DNA of 64,000 bases from Mycolicibacterium monacense (GCF_010731575.1 NZ_AP022617.1:5518001-5582000); one strand, 5' to 3'; counted from the stretch's first letter, positions 1-8,902 are shown. The notes: generated by a model from the sequence alone, not told the origin. Program-made: numbers and translations.

Positions 1-957
1 CTGTCCAGCCTGCACGTCGGCGTCCCGGCCGCCGGTCGGCGCGGCGACCAGCGTCAGCAGTGTGGCCTCCGGGCGGCAGCAGAACCGCACCGGCGCGAAC
101 GGCGACGTGCCGATGCCGGCCGACACGTGCAGGGCCATATCGGCACCCCACCGCGACGCGCCCTTGGCGCGCGACCGGTCGAGCTCGCAGTTGGTCACGA
201 GGGCGCCGTAGAACGGCAGGCACAACTGTCCGCCGTGGGTGTGGCCCGCCATCACCAACTGATAGCCGTCGGCGGCGAACCGGTCGAGCACCCGCGGTTC
301 CGGTGAGTGGGTGAGACCCAGCGACAGGTTGGCCGTCGGGGTGGCCGCCCCGGCGATCGCGTCGTAGCGGTCGCGCTTGAGGTGCGGATCGTCGACACCG
401 GCCAGCGCGATGCGCAGCCCCGCGACGTCGAGTTCGCGGCGCGTGTGGGTCATGTCCAGCCAGCCACGCTCGGTGAACGCCGCGCGCAGGTCCTGCCACG
501 GCAGCGGGTGCCCGTGCACGCGGTGGCCGGGGTTGGTGACGTAGTTCAGCGGGTTCTTCAACCGCGGCGCGAAGTAGTCGTTACTGCCGAAGACGAACAC
601 GCCGGGCACCGACAGCAGCTCCGAGAGCGCCTGCACGACGGCGGGTACCGCCCGGGGATGCGCCAGGTTGTCGCCGGTGTTCACCACGAGATCGGGTTCC
701 AGACGTGCCAGGTCCCGCAGCCAGGCCTGCTTACGTCGCTGGCTGGGCCGCATGTGGAGATCGCTGAGGTGCAGCACGCGCAGCGGGGTCGACCCGGGCG
801 TGAGCACCGGCATCGTCACCTCACGCAGCGTGAACGCGTTGCGCTCGATGAGCGACGCGTACCCGATTCCCGCGGCCAGGGAGCCGGCGGTCACCGCAGC
901 GGTGTTCTTCAGGAGCTTGACCGCCGAAGCGGACGGTCGTGGCGAAGCAGCAGCCAT
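1..957 (-). CDS. Metallophosphoesterase, C-terminus cut by window edge
   Basis: Calcineurin-like phosphoesterase related to M. tuberculosis Rv3683. Reading down from an ATG at 957, the frame stays open for 319 codons to the window edge, so only the last few residues should be missing. Metal-binding motifs appear in order: a D-x-H in SDLHM (about residue 68), GDN (about 95), a GSNDYF in place of the usual GNHE, and GHTHGG (about residue 240). A hydrophobic alanine/glycine-rich stretch near residues 15-35 suggests a membrane anchor or signal. It lies 47 bases downstream of ponA2 on the same strand and may be cotranscribed with it. The physiological substrate is unknown; a phosphodiester or lipid-linked phosphate is only a guess. 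Confidence 0.93.
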   Translation of the reverse strand, partial: MAAASPRPSASAVKLLKNTAAVTAGSLAAGIGYASLIERNAFTLREVTMPVLTPGSTPLRVLHLSDLHMRPSQRRKQAWLRDLARLEPDLVVNTGDNLAHPRAVPAVVQALSELLSVPGVFVFGSNDYFAPRLKNPLNYVTNPGHRVHGHPLPWQDLRAAFTERGWLDMTHTRRELDVAGLRIALAGVDDPHLKRDRYDAIAGAATPTANLSLGLTHSPEPRVLDRFAADGYQLVMAGHTHGGQLCLPFYGALVTNCELDRSRAKGASRWGADMALHVSAGIGTSPFAPVRFCCRPEATLLTLVAAPTGGRDADVQAGQ

Positions 958-1004
958 GGCAGCAGCCTACTGCCAGATGGCCGCGCCCACCGCCTCCCAC
1001 CCGA

Positions 1005-3455
1005 TCACGGTGGCGGCGGTGGCGGCGGAGGTCCGAGCACCGGCACGGTGATCGGCGGTAGACCGGGGATCTCGACGACCGTCTGCCCGATCGGCGGCGG
1101 CGGTCCTCCAGGCAGGCCGGGGATGTTCGGCACGCTGTACGTCGGGGGCGGCGGCGCGGGGGCGATGCCGTTGCTGACCTGGATCGTGACGATCGATCCC
1201 GGAATGGTCTGTCCGCTCGGGTTGGTGCCGACGACCGTGCCGGCCCGCGAACTGCTGTTCACCGAGCTGGTCCCGTCGGCCACCTGGAACCCGGCGTCCT
1301 TGATGCGCTGGCGGGCCGCGTCCACGGTCAGGCCCGACACACTCGGCACCTGCGAACCGGGGCCGCCGTCGACGTAGCGCGGATCGGTCGGCGGCAGCGC
1401 CACCGGACCGAAGTTGGTGGCGATCGGTTTCATCGCCGTGAACCAGGTGCGTGCCGGTTCGTTACCGCCGAACAGGTTGCCCGAACCGCACTGGCGCAGC
1501 GGGAACGAGCACAGCTCACCCGGCGTGGGCGAATCGTCGTAGATGTAGTTCGCGGCGGCCAACTGGTTGGTGAAGCCGAGGAACGCCGAGGACCGGTTGG
1601 ACTCCGTCGTCCCGGTCTTACCGGACATCGGCAGATCCCAGCCGACCGAACCGGCCGCCCCGGCGGCGGTGCCCGCGCCGGTGTCGTCCTTGCTCAGCGC
1701 GTTGGCCAGCGTGTTCGCCAACCCCTCCGGGACCGCCTGTTCGCACGTCTCGGTGGTCACCGACACCTCTTCGCCCTTGCGGTCGAGGACCTGGGCGATC
1801 GGGTTCGGCGGGCACCAGACGCCACCGGAGGCCAGCGTCGCCGCGACGTTCGACAGTTCGAGCCCGTTGACCTCGATCGGGCCGAGCGTGAACGAGCCGA
1901 TGTTCTGCCGTTTGACGAAGTCGGCCAGGCTCTCGTTGCTCTCCGGGTCGTAGTCGCGGGCGGTGCCAGGCAGCGCGTAGGAGCGCAGGCCCAGCCGAAC
2001 GGACATGTCCACGGCGCGCGGCACACCCACCTGTGAGATGAGCTTCGCGAACGCGGTGTTCGGGGAGGTGGCCAGCGCATCGGTGACGTTCATCGACCCG
2101 CGGTAGCCGCCGGCGTTGCTCACACACCAGGTCGCCGCCGGGCAGCCCGGGCGGTCGCTGCTGCCCAGCCCCTTGGCCTGGAACGACCCCGGCACCTGCA
2201 GCTGGGTGTTGATCCCCATGCCCATCTCCATGGCGGCCGCGGTGGTGAAGATCTTGAACACCGACCCGGCGCCGTTGCCCGCAAGCGTGAACGGCTGCGG
2301 CTGCATGGTCTCGTAGGCGTCGAGGTTCAGGCCGTAGGTGCGGTTCGACGCCATCGCCAGCACCGGATGGGATTCCTTACCGGGCCGGATCACGCTCATC
2401 ACGCTCGCGACGCCCGGCGTCGTCGGATCGGCGAAATTGTCGACCGCGGACTTCACCGGGCCCTGGACATCGGGATCCAGCGTCGTCTTGATCAGGTAGC
2501 CGCCCTTGGCGACCTGTTCCTTGCTGATGCCGGCGCGGGCCAGGTACTCCAGCGCGTAGTCGCAGAAGAAGGCCCGGTCACCGGCGGCGATGCAACCCCG
2601 CGGCAACTCATTGGGGACCGGGAGCACGCCGAGCGGCTCGTTCTTGGCCGCGCGCAGTGCCTCCGCCTCGTTCGGCAGGTTCTCGATCATCGTGTCGAGG
2701 ACCAGGTTGCGGCGCGCCAGCGCACCATCGGGGTTCGTGTAGGGGTTCAGCGTGCTCGTCGACTGCACCAGCCCGGCCAGCAACGCGGACTGCTGCCAGT
2801 TCAGTTCCGAGGCGTTGACGCCGAAGTACGTCTGCGCGGCGTCCTGGATGCCGAACGCGCCGTTACCGAACGACACCAGGTTGAGGTAACGGGTCAGGAT
2901 CTCGGGTTTGGTGAACGTCTTGTCCAGCGTTAGCGCCATCCGGATCTCACGCAGCTTGCGGGCCGGGGTGGTCTCGATCGCCGCGCGCTTCTCCGAGTCG
3001 GTCTGCGCCACCACCAGCAACTGATAGTTCTTGACGTACTGCTGCTCCAGCGTCGACCCGCCGCGGGTGTCGGTGTCACCGCGCAGGTAGCCGGCCAACC
3101 CGGTGAGCGTGCCCTGCCAGTCCACGCCGTTGTGTTCGGCGAACCGCTTGTCCTCGATGGACACGATCGCCAACTTCATCGTGTTGGCGATCTGCTCGCT
3201 GGGCACCTCGAAACGTCGCTGGGAGTACAGCCACGCGATCGTGTTGCCCTTGGCGTCGACCATCGTCGACACCTGCGGGATCTCACCCTCGACGAGAGCG
3301 GCCGAACCGTTGGCGACGACGTCGGATGCGCGGTTGGACATCAGACCGATGCCGCCGACCACGGGGAACATGAGTGCGGCGGCCAGCACGCTGGCCAGCA
3401 AGCAGCACCAGGCGAGCTTGACGACCGTGACGGCTGTTGGCGGACGCTCCGGCAT
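1005..3455 (-). CDS. ponA2: Bifunctional penicillin-binding protein PonA2 (class A PBP with PASTA domain)
   Basis: Peptidoglycan glycosyltransferase/transpeptidase of 816 residues, close in length to the M. tuberculosis PonA2. An N-terminal membrane helix (about residues 12-35) is followed by a GT51 domain with the catalytic Glu in IEDKRF (Glu101) and the GGSTLEQQ motif (132-139). The transpeptidase domain has the serine nucleophile in SVFK (398-401), SPN (464-466) and KTGTT (613-617). One PASTA domain spans about 703-762. A Pro/Gly-rich tail ends in eight consecutive prolines. It acts outside the membrane in wall synthesis. It is divergent from whiB4 across 295 bases in which I see no convincing promoter, and it is followed by the metallophosphoesterase. 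Confidence 0.97.
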   Translation of the reverse strand: MPERPPTAVTVVKLAWCCLLASVLAAALMFPVVGGIGLMSNRASDVVANGSAALVEGEIPQVSTMVDAKGNTIAWLYSQRRFEVPSEQIANTMKLAIVSIEDKRFAEHNGVDWQGTLTGLAGYLRGDTDTRGGSTLEQQYVKNYQLLVVAQTDSEKRAAIETTPARKLREIRMALTLDKTFTKPEILTRYLNLVSFGNGAFGIQDAAQTYFGVNASELNWQQSALLAGLVQSTSTLNPYTNPDGALARRNLVLDTMIENLPNEAEALRAAKNEPLGVLPVPNELPRGCIAAGDRAFFCDYALEYLARAGISKEQVAKGGYLIKTTLDPDVQGPVKSAVDNFADPTTPGVASVMSVIRPGKESHPVLAMASNRTYGLNLDAYETMQPQPFTLAGNGAGSVFKIFTTAAAMEMGMGINTQLQVPGSFQAKGLGSSDRPGCPAATWCVSNAGGYRGSMNVTDALATSPNTAFAKLISQVGVPRAVDMSVRLGLRSYALPGTARDYDPESNESLADFVKRQNIGSFTLGPIEVNGLELSNVAATLASGGVWCPPNPIAQVLDRKGEEVSVTTETCEQAVPEGLANTLANALSKDDTGAGTAAGAAGSVGWDLPMSGKTGTTESNRSSAFLGFTNQLAAANYIYDDSPTPGELCSFPLRQCGSGNLFGGNEPARTWFTAMKPIATNFGPVALPPTDPRYVDGGPGSQVPSVSGLTVDAARQRIKDAGFQVADGTSSVNSSSRAGTVVGTNPSGQTIPGSIVTIQVSNGIAPAPPPPTYSVPNIPGLPGGPPPPIGQTVVEIPGLPPITVPVLGPPPPPPPP

Positions 3456-3750
3456 GTGTACAGAGTAACGACGACGCCCAGCGGCATCGCCGCAGCAGCT
3501 GGATTGCGGGGCTTTGCGGTCACCCGTGCGCCGCGCCGGGATTCTTCAATATCTAAGAAGTTGATCAGACGGCACGGCCGTCCCAAAAAAGTCGGCTGGA
3601 AACTGTTGCGTAAATGTGCCCTGACCACCTAGCTTGGACACACAGTGCGATCCAGGACACACTAACTGGCGCAGTGTGGCGTAGATCGCATCAGCGTTCT
3701 ACTCCGGAGGATCACCGTCGGGTGCGACGGCTGGAACGAAGGGATCGCTG

Positions 3751-4107
3751 GTGTCTAGTATTCGGCCCGCGGTGCGCAAGACCACGACAACCGTCCCCTC
3801 CTCGCCTCCCGTACAAGGTGCTGAGGCCGAAGCGCGGATCGCCTGGGTTTCCCAGGCCCGCTGCCGGCAGGCCGACCCGGACGAGCTCTTCGTCCGCGGC
3901 GCCGCGCAGCGCAAGGCCGCGGTGATCTGTCGTCACTGCCCGGTCATCCTCGAATGCGGTGCGGACGCCCTCGACAACCGCGTCGAGTTCGGCGTGTGGG
4001 GTGGTATGACCGAACGTCAGCGTCGGGCGTTGCTCAAGCAGCATCCCGAGGTCGTTTCCTGGGCCGAGTTCTTCTCCGCACAGCGCAAGCACCGCAGCGC
4101 GGTCTGA
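3751..4107 (+). CDS. whiB4: WhiB4 iron-sulfur redox regulator
   Basis: WhiB-family [4Fe-4S] protein of 118 residues, the same length as I recall for M. tuberculosis WhiB4. The four cluster cysteines are C38, C60, C63 and C69 (C-x2-C-x5-C for the last three). They are followed by the GVWGG turn at about 81-85 and a basic helix (TERQRRALLK) used for DNA or sigma-factor contact. The start is GTG at 3751, preceded by GAAGGG with a 7-base spacer. The position opposite ponA2 and beside the tandem ArsA-like ATPases matches the tuberculosis locus and supports WhiB4 over other WhiB paralogues. Known members act as oxygen- and NO-sensitive transcription regulators. Confidence 0.95.
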   Translation: MSSIRPAVRKTTTTVPSSPPVQGAEAEARIAWVSQARCRQADPDELFVRGAAQRKAAVICRHCPVILECGADALDNRVEFGVWGGMTERQRRALLKQHPEVVSWAEFFSAQRKHRSAV

Positions 4108-4130
4108 CTCTACTTCTCCCGAATGCCGCC

Positions 4131-5261
4131 TCAGGCGGCGCTGGCCGTCCCGGTGATCTGATCGGCGATCGCCCGCAGCGCGTCGAGGTCTGAGACGTCG
4201 AACGGCAGCGAAGGAACACCGACGATCGCGACATGCGGGTTGGCGCCGGTGAATCGCGACAGCAGCCGCACCTCGCGCTTGGCGGTCTGCGTGCGGTCCG
4301 CGTGAATTCGCAGTGCCGCCACCGTCAACGACTCAGGATCCTTCTCCGCCAGCGCGTCGGCCACCTCGCTGGCCTTCTCCGCGTGCAGTGAGCACAGCGT
4401 CGGATGCGTGCGGTTGAGGATCAGCCCCGCCAGCGGCATCCGCTCCGAGGACAGCCGGTCGACGAAGAACGAGGCCTCCCGCAACGCATCGGGTTCGGCC
4501 GCCGACACCACCACGAACTGGGTCCCGCGTCGTTTGAGCAGATCGTAGGTCCGGTCGGCCTTCTCGCGGAAGCCGCCGAACGTCGCGTCCAGTGACTGAA
4601 CGAAACCTGCTGCGTCCGAGAGCATTTGAGACCCGAGAATGGTGGACATGGCCTTCATGGCCAGTCCGACCGCGCCGGTGACCAGTTTCCCGATACCCCG
4701 GCCGGGGGCCAGGAGCATGCGCCACAACCGGCTGTCCATGAAACTGCCGAGGCGTTTGGGGGCGTCGAGAAAGTCCAGGGCGTTGCGCGACGGTGGAGTG
4801 TCCACCACGATCAGATCCCACTTGTCCTGCGCGAGAAGCTGTCCCAGCTTCTCCATCGCCATGTACTCCTGCGTGCCGGCCAGCGACGTCGCCACCGTTT
4901 GGTAGAACTGGTTGTCCAGGATCGCGTCCGCCCGGTCGGGACCCGAGTACTGGATCACCATCTCGTCGAACGTGCGACGCATGTCGAGCATCATCGCGTG
5001 CAGTTCACCGGTCACCTCGGGCGCCAACGGCACACGCTGCGGGGTGTTCCCCAGATCCTTGATGCCGAGCGCCTGCGCGAGCCGCTTGGCCGGGTCGATG
5101 GTCAGCACCACCACGGTGCGGCCGTACTCGGCGGCCCGCAACGCCATCGCCGCAGCGGTGGTGGTCTTGCCGACGCCGCCGGCGCCGCAGCAGACCACCA
5201 CCCGGTTGGAGGTGTCGGTGAGGATCGCGGCCATGTCGAGGGCGGGCGGTGTCGTACTCAT
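4131..5261 (-). CDS. ArsA/GET3-family ATPase, second of a tandem pair
   Basis: Anion-transporter-type (ArsA/GET3) ATPase of 376 residues, orthologous to Rv3680. It has a P-loop GAGGVGKT (26-33), a switch-like TIDPAKR (about 57-63) and DTPPS (about 150) in the position of the family DTAPT motif. The frame is open further upstream, but ATG at 5261 is chosen because it has GAGGAGA about 9 bases ahead and begins at the conserved N-terminus. It lies 28 bases after the paralogous ATPase, so the two are probably cotranscribed and may form a heterodimer. No membrane segments are seen. The original assignment as an arsenite pump subunit is not supported by any neighbouring ArsB gene; the cargo is unknown. 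Confidence 0.93.
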   Translation of the reverse strand: MSTTPPALDMAAILTDTSNRVVVCCGAGGVGKTTTAAAMALRAAEYGRTVVVLTIDPAKRLAQALGIKDLGNTPQRVPLAPEVTGELHAMMLDMRRTFDEMVIQYSGPDRADAILDNQFYQTVATSLAGTQEYMAMEKLGQLLAQDKWDLIVVDTPPSRNALDFLDAPKRLGSFMDSRLWRMLLAPGRGIGKLVTGAVGLAMKAMSTILGSQMLSDAAGFVQSLDATFGGFREKADRTYDLLKRRGTQFVVVSAAEPDALREASFFVDRLSSERMPLAGLILNRTHPTLCSLHAEKASEVADALAEKDPESLTVAALRIHADRTQTAKREVRLLSRFTGANPHVAIVGVPSLPFDVSDLDALRAIADQITGTASAA

Positions 5262-5264
5262 CGG

Positions 5265-5296
5265 GCTTGTCTCCTCTTCGCGCAAGCGCTCATCGG
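5265..5296. repeat. Short dispersed repeat, type 2, copy 1 (intergenic, carries an RBS)
   Basis: The segment reads GCTTG, CTCCTC, then GCAAGCGCTC and ATCGG. The same blocks recur near tRNA-Thr at 34474-34499 with a shorter middle. On the minus strand it supplies the GAGGAGA ribosome binding site of the ATPase gene starting at 5261. Two copies in one window suggest a genome-wide intergenic element, but only these two are visible here. Confidence 0.45.
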
Positions 5297-6309
5297 ACTC
5301 CTTGGTGGGCAAGCACTTCAGCGAGTTCATAAAGGCTGCCGAGGTCGACACCTTCGGGCAGGGCGGGCAGTTCGAGCCGTGGCATCTCGATGCGGGTGAG
5401 TTCCTCGGCGGTCTCCGAACGCGCCTTGATGCGGGTGGCGTGCTGGATCGTCTCGGTCAGCAGACCGGCGAAATCGTTGTCGGACAACTCGATTCCCACA
5501 GACGCGAGATCGGCGCGGATGGCGTCGCCGTCGACGTCGCCCTCGGCGGCCTTGGCCAGATCGTCGGGCGACAGGTAGGCCGGTATGTTGCGGTTGACGA
5601 TGACGCTGCCGATCGGCAGCCCGATCTCCTTGAGCTCGTCGATGGCCTCCAGCGTCTCCTGCATGGGCAGCGCCTCGAGCAGGGTGACGAGGTGGATGGC
5701 GGTGATGTCGGAGTGCAGCACCTTCACCACGCTCTCGGCCTGCGAGTGCACCGGTCCACCCTTGGCGAGATCCGACACCGCCTTGGTGACGTCCAGGAAC
5801 CGCGCGATCCGGCCGGTGGGCGGGGAGTCCACGACCACCGCGTCGTACACCGGCTGCTTGCCCTTCTCCGCGCGGGTGACGATCTCGCGGATCTTGCCGG
5901 TGAGCAGCACGTCACGCAGACCCGGCGCGATCGTGGTGGCGAACTCGACCGCGCCGATCCGGCGCATCGCCCGCCCGGCCAGGCCGAGGTTGTAGAACAT
6001 GTCGAGGTATTCGAGGAACGCCGCTTCGGTGTCGATGGCCAGCGCGTTGACCTGCCCGCCACCGTCCGCGGTCGCGATCTTGACCTCTTTGTAGGGCAGC
6101 GGCGGCACGTCGAAGAGCTGAGCGATGCCCTGACGGCCCTCGACCTCGACGAGCAACACCTTGCGGCCGCCCGCGGCGAGTGCCAGGGCGAGCGCCGCGG
6201 CGATCGTCGACTTGCCGGTACCGCCCTTGCCGGTGACGAAGTGCAGTTTCACCTTGGTCAGCCGTGACGGCCAGCCGACGGCTCTACCGCCGTTGGTAGT
6301 TGTTGCCAC
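5290..6309 (-). CDS. ArsA/GET3-family ATPase, first of a tandem pair
   Basis: P-loop ATPase of 339 residues, matching Rv3679 in length and motifs. GKGGTGKST lies at 27-35, and VDSPPTGR (about 172) corresponds to the family DTAPTG motif. The start is GTG at 6309; no better ATG is in frame. It is the upstream member of the pair with the ATPase at 4131-5261. The two share the family fold but differ in P-loop form, one with a signature lysine (GKGG) and one without (GAGG), so an asymmetric complex is plausible. It is divergent from the small DUF4177 gene at 6358. Function in mycobacteria is unsettled, with roles in stress or nitric-oxide resistance proposed for the family. Confidence 0.93.
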   Translation of the reverse strand: MATTTNGGRAVGWPSRLTKVKLHFVTGKGGTGKSTIAAALALALAAGGRKVLLVEVEGRQGIAQLFDVPPLPYKEVKIATADGGGQVNALAIDTEAAFLEYLDMFYNLGLAGRAMRRIGAVEFATTIAPGLRDVLLTGKIREIVTRAEKGKQPVYDAVVVDSPPTGRIARFLDVTKAVSDLAKGGPVHSQAESVVKVLHSDITAIHLVTLLEALPMQETLEAIDELKEIGLPIGSVIVNRNIPAYLSPDDLAKAAEGDVDGDAIRADLASVGIELSDNDFAGLLTETIQHATRIKARSETAEELTRIEMPRLELPALPEGVDLGSLYELAEVLAHQGVR

Positions 6310-6357
6310 CTCTGCATGCTAGCTGTGGGTCCACCGCCGCCCGATAAGCTCAGCGCC

Positions 6358-6519
6358 ATGAGCCAACCGACGCAGTGGGAATACGCGACCGTGCCGTTGC
6401 TGACGCACGCCACCAAACAGATCCTCGATCAGTGGGGCGCCGACGGCTGGGAGCTGGTCGCGGTGCTGCCCGGTCCGACCGGTGAGCAGCACGTCGCCTA
6501 TCTGAAGCGGCCCAAGTGA
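6358..6519 (+). CDS. Small DUF4177-like protein
   Basis: Protein of 53 residues beginning MSQPTQWEYATVPLL, almost identical to what I recall of Rv3678A. The WEY...WELV pattern is typical of DUF4177 proteins. ATG at 6358 is preferred over an upstream in-frame codon at 6316 because it matches the conserved N-terminus. The stop overlaps the GTG start of the RidA gene by four bases, so the two are translationally coupled. No function is established. The constant linkage with RidA is the only clue. Confidence 0.85.
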   Translation: MSQPTQWEYATVPLLTHATKQILDQWGADGWELVAVLPGPTGEQHVAYLKRPK

Positions 6520-7004
6520 GCACCTGGGGCGAGCGCAGCGACGGGGGAAGATCATGGTCCGAGCGCCTGGCGGAGCTGGGCATCGAGCTTCCGGAGGTCG
6601 TGGCGCCGCTCGCGGCCTACGTGCCGGCCGTGCGAACCGGGAACCTGGTCTACACCGCCGGGCAGCTGCCGATCGTCTCCGGTGAACTGACCCGCACCGG
6701 CAAGGTCGGCGCCGACGTCGACCCGGACGACGCCAAGGATCTCGCGCGGCTGTGCGGCCTCAACGCACTCGCCGCGGTCGACGCGCTCGTCGGCATCGAC
6801 GCGGTCACCCGGGTGGTCAAGGTGGTCGGGTTCGTCGCCTCGGCGCCCGGCTTCGGCGGTCAACCCGGTGTCGTCAACGGCGCATCGGAGTTGTTCGGCG
6901 AGGTGTTCGGCGACGCCGGCGCGCACGCCCGATCCGCGGTCGGGGTGTCGGAGTTGCCGCGCAACGCCCCGGTCGAGGTCGAGATCGTCGTCGAGGTCGG
7001 TTAG
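6516..7004 (+). CDS. RidA-family (YjgF/YER057c) protein
   Basis: RidA/Rid-family protein of 162 residues, orthologous to Rv3678c. Members deaminate reactive enamine/imine intermediates or act as related hydrolases. The core motifs VYTAGQLP (about 45-52) and the C-terminal [10 protein letters not shown] strand are present. The GTG start overlaps the previous stop. The N-terminus has about 11 residues more than the tuberculosis protein as I recall it. That extension (GERSDGGRS) is encoded by a short repeat that also occurs inside the zincin gene near 56.1 kb. A canonical substrate-binding arginine in the usual C-terminal position is not obvious, so enzymatic activity is uncertain. Confidence 0.88.
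   Translation: MSTWGERSDGGRSWSERLAELGIELPEVVAPLAAYVPAVRTGNLVYTAGQLPIVSGELTRTGKVGADVDPDDAKDLARLCGLNALAAVDALVGIDAVTRVVKVVGFVASAPGFGGQPGVVNGASELFGEVFGDAGAHARSAVGVSELPRNAPVEVEIVVEVG
6531..6565 (+). repeat. Short dispersed repeat, type 1, copy 1 (inside the RidA gene)
   Basis: 35 bases from GAGCGCAGCGAC to ATGGTCCGAGCG. Compared with 56086-56116 it has a four-base insertion (GATC) and otherwise matches at 28 of 31 positions. It is translated as part of the N-terminal extension of the RidA-like protein. Confidence 0.6.
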
Positions 7005-7008
7005 GGCG

Positions 7009-7788
7009 GTGAGCGCACCCGAGCATCCGGCATACGGGCTACTGCGCCCGGTGACCGAGACCGCCTCGGTGCTGTTGTGCAACAACCCGGGGCTGATGAC
7101 GCTCGACGGCACGAACACCTGGGTGCTGCGCGCACCGGGCAGTGACGAACTGGTGATCGTCGACCCCGGGCCCGACGACGACGAACACATCGCGAAGGTC
7201 GCCGAACTCGGCCGGATCGCGCTGGTGCTGATCAGCCACAAACACGAGGACCACACCGGCGGGATCGACAAGATCGTCGACCGTACGGGTGCGGTCGTCC
7301 GGTCGGTCGGCAGCGGATTCCTGCGCGGTCTCGGAGGTCCGCTCACCGACGGTGAGGTCATCGACGCGGCGGGGCTGCGCATCACCGTGATGGCCACGCC
7401 CGGCCACACCGCCGACTCGCTGTCGTTCGTCCTCGACGACGCGGTGCTGACCGCCGACACCGTGCTCGGGCGCGGCACCACCGTCATCGACACCGAGGAC
7501 GGCAGCCTGCGCGACTACCTCGAATCCCTACACCGGCTGCAGGGCCTGGGCCGGCGGACGGTGCTGCCCGGGCACGGCCCCGACCTGCCCGACCTCGAGG
7601 CCGTCACGGCCATGTATCTCACCCACCGTGAGGAGCGGCTCGACCAGGTGCGGGCGGCGTTGCGTGAACTCGGTGACGACGCGACGGCGCGCCAGGTCGT
7701 CGAACACGTCTACACCGATGTCGACGAGAAGCTGTGGGACGCCGCGGAGAAGTCGGTCGAAGCCCAGCTGGACTACCTGCGCACGTGA
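7009..7788 (+). CDS. Metallo-beta-lactamase-fold hydrolase
   Basis: MBL-fold protein of 259 residues, orthologous to Rv3677c. The metal motif SHKHEDH (H-x-H-x-D-H) is near residue 77, with later ligands in the GHTADS region (about 128) and GHG (about 187). It resembles LACTB2-like hydrolases, with a C-terminal winged-helix-like segment (residues 205-255). The start is taken as GTG at 7009, four bases after the RidA stop, although the frame is open upstream inside RidA. LACTB2-type members are RNA endonucleases, while others are glyoxalase II-like, so the substrate is open. It is last in the DUF4177-RidA-MBL operon and converges on crp, ending in a strong hairpin. Confidence 0.9.
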   Translation: MSAPEHPAYGLLRPVTETASVLLCNNPGLMTLDGTNTWVLRAPGSDELVIVDPGPDDDEHIAKVAELGRIALVLISHKHEDHTGGIDKIVDRTGAVVRSVGSGFLRGLGGPLTDGEVIDAAGLRITVMATPGHTADSLSFVLDDAVLTADTVLGRGTTVIDTEDGSLRDYLESLHRLQGLGRRTVLPGHGPDLPDLEAVTAMYLTHREERLDQVRAALRELGDDATARQVVEHVYTDVDEKLWDAAEKSVEAQLDYLRT

Positions 7789-7837
7789 TTTCGGCGTGTT
7801 CAGTCGCGTCAGGCGCGACCGGCCACGCCGAAATCAC
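7785..7837. terminator. Bidirectional hairpin terminator between MBL gene and crp
   Basis: A perfect 14-base inverted repeat: GTGATTTCGGCGTG (7785-7798) and CACGCCGAAATCAC (7824-7837). Inside it is a second hairpin, GTCGCG (7803-7808) with CGCGAC (7814-7819). The stop codon of the MBL gene lies in the stem, and the crp stop follows 5 bases after it. There is no long T-run, as is common in mycobacteria. Confidence 0.8.
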
Positions 7838-7842
7838 CGGGA

Positions 7843-8517
7843 CTAGCGAGCGCGGCGGGCCAGCCGTTCGGAGTCGCTGATCAGCACGCTCTTGCCCTCG
7901 AGGCGGATCCAGCCGCGGTGGGCGAAGTCGGCGAGCGCCTTGTTCACGGTCTCGCGGGAGGCGCCGACGAGCTGGGCGATCTCCTCCTGCGTCAGGTCGT
8001 GGGTGACGCGCAGCGCACCGCCCTCCTGGGTGCCGAACCGCTGCGCGAGCTGGAGCAGCTGCTTGGCCACGCGGCCGGGCACGTCGGTGAAGATCAGGTC
8101 GGCGAGGTTGTTGTTGGTGCGACGCAGCCGGCGGGCCAGAACACGCAGCAGCTGCTCGGCGATCTCGGGGCGGTCGGCGATCCACGCACGCAGCGCCTCG
8201 CGGTCCATCGACACGGCGCGCACCTCGGTGATCGTGGTGGCGCTCGACGTGCGCGGTCCGGGGTCGAAGATCGAGAGCTCACCGAACATGTCGCTCGGGC
8301 CCATGATCGTCAGGAGGTTCTCGCGGCCGTCGGGGGAGCGACGGCCGATCTTCACCTTGCCGTTGATGATGATGTAGAGCCGGTCACCGGGCTCGCCCTC
8401 GGCGAACACGGTGTGCCCGCGCGGGAAGTCCACGGGCTGCAATTGCTTGGTGAGCGCGGAAACGGCGCTGGGTTCGACTCCCTGGAAGATTCCGGCCCTG
8501 GCCAGGATCTCGTCCAC
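7843..8517 (-). CDS. crp: Cyclic-AMP receptor transcription factor Crp
   Basis: CRP/FNR-family regulator of 224 residues, orthologous to Rv3676. The cyclic-nucleotide domain (about 10-125) has the phosphate-binding cassette [17 protein letters not shown] (about 78-94). The C-terminal winged helix contains the recognition region [13 protein letters not shown] (about 185-197). The start is GTG at 8517. It binds cAMP and controls a broad regulon; the adenylyl cyclase at 31.5 kb could supply the signal. It is transcribed away from the small membrane protein gene upstream, and an inverted repeat lies in its promoter region. Confidence 0.97.
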   Translation of the reverse strand: MDEILARAGIFQGVEPSAVSALTKQLQPVDFPRGHTVFAEGEPGDRLYIIINGKVKIGRRSPDGRENLLTIMGPSDMFGELSIFDPGPRTSSATTITEVRAVSMDREALRAWIADRPEIAEQLLRVLARRLRRTNNNLADLIFTDVPGRVAKQLLQLAQRFGTQEGGALRVTHDLTQEEIAQLVGASRETVNKALADFAHRGWIRLEGKSVLISDSERLARRAR

Positions 8518-8560
8518 GTTGCCCCTCTTAAGCTGTTGGGTTGGATGACATACGAAGCCG

Positions 8561-8593
8561 ACCTCTACTGGTTAGCGTGCCCAGTGTAGAGGT
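8561..8593. promoter_or_regulatory. Inverted repeat upstream of crp
   Basis: ACCTCTAC (8561-8568) and GTAGAGGT (8586-8593) form an 8-base inverted repeat, extended by TGG/CCA with a two-base bulge. It sits 44-76 bases upstream of the crp start. It does not match the TGTGA-N6-TCACA Crp consensus, so it could be another operator or a leader hairpin. Confidence 0.4.
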
Positions 8594-8617
8594 ATTCCGT
8601 TTCGCAACGTGCCAACG

Positions 8618-8902
8618 CTACACACGATTGGCATGGCGGGTCGGCTGAAACTGCGGATTCGGCCGGTGCGGGATGTACACCCGCGCCGGAACCTCCGCTC
8701 CCGTCGTCCGGGTCGGAAGCGTCTCGACCGGTTCCAGACGGGTCTGCTGACGGTGCTCGCGCTCGGCCTCCGCCCGCAGGAGGAAGTCGTCGACGTCCGA
8801 CGCCGACACGGTGTTGCGGGCGAGACCGGATTCCAGGCGTTCGAGTCCGAAGGTCGCCACCATGAGCAACCAGGGGATGAAACCCACGAACAACCAGGAC
8901 AC
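8618..8902 (-). CDS. Small single-pass membrane protein (Rv3675-like)
   Basis: 94-residue protein starting at GTG 8902, the first possible start after an in-frame stop upstream. Residues 1-19 are hydrophobic (WLFVGFIPWLLMVATFG), forming one membrane anchor. The rest is a polar, charged cytoplasmic tail. Its position upstream of crp on the same strand and divergent from nth matches Rv3675 of M. tuberculosis, although it is shorter than I recall that protein being. The start has no clear ribosome binding site. The function is unknown. Confidence 0.7.
   Translation of the reverse strand: MSWLFVGFIPWLLMVATFGLERLESGLARNTVSASDVDDFLLRAEAEREHRQQTRLEPVETLPTRTTGAEVPARVYIPHRPNPQFQPTRHANRV

Noticed and set aside
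1008..1040. GGCGGT-rich tandem run near the ponA2 end as a possible repeat array
   Set aside because: It encodes the polyproline tail of PonA2 in frame, so it is coding rather than a separate repeat.
3456..3750. Possible promoter TTGGAC (3634-3639) or small gene in the ponA2-whiB4 gap
   Set aside because: No -10 at a suitable distance, and the open frames there are out of phase with whiB4 and have no family resemblance.
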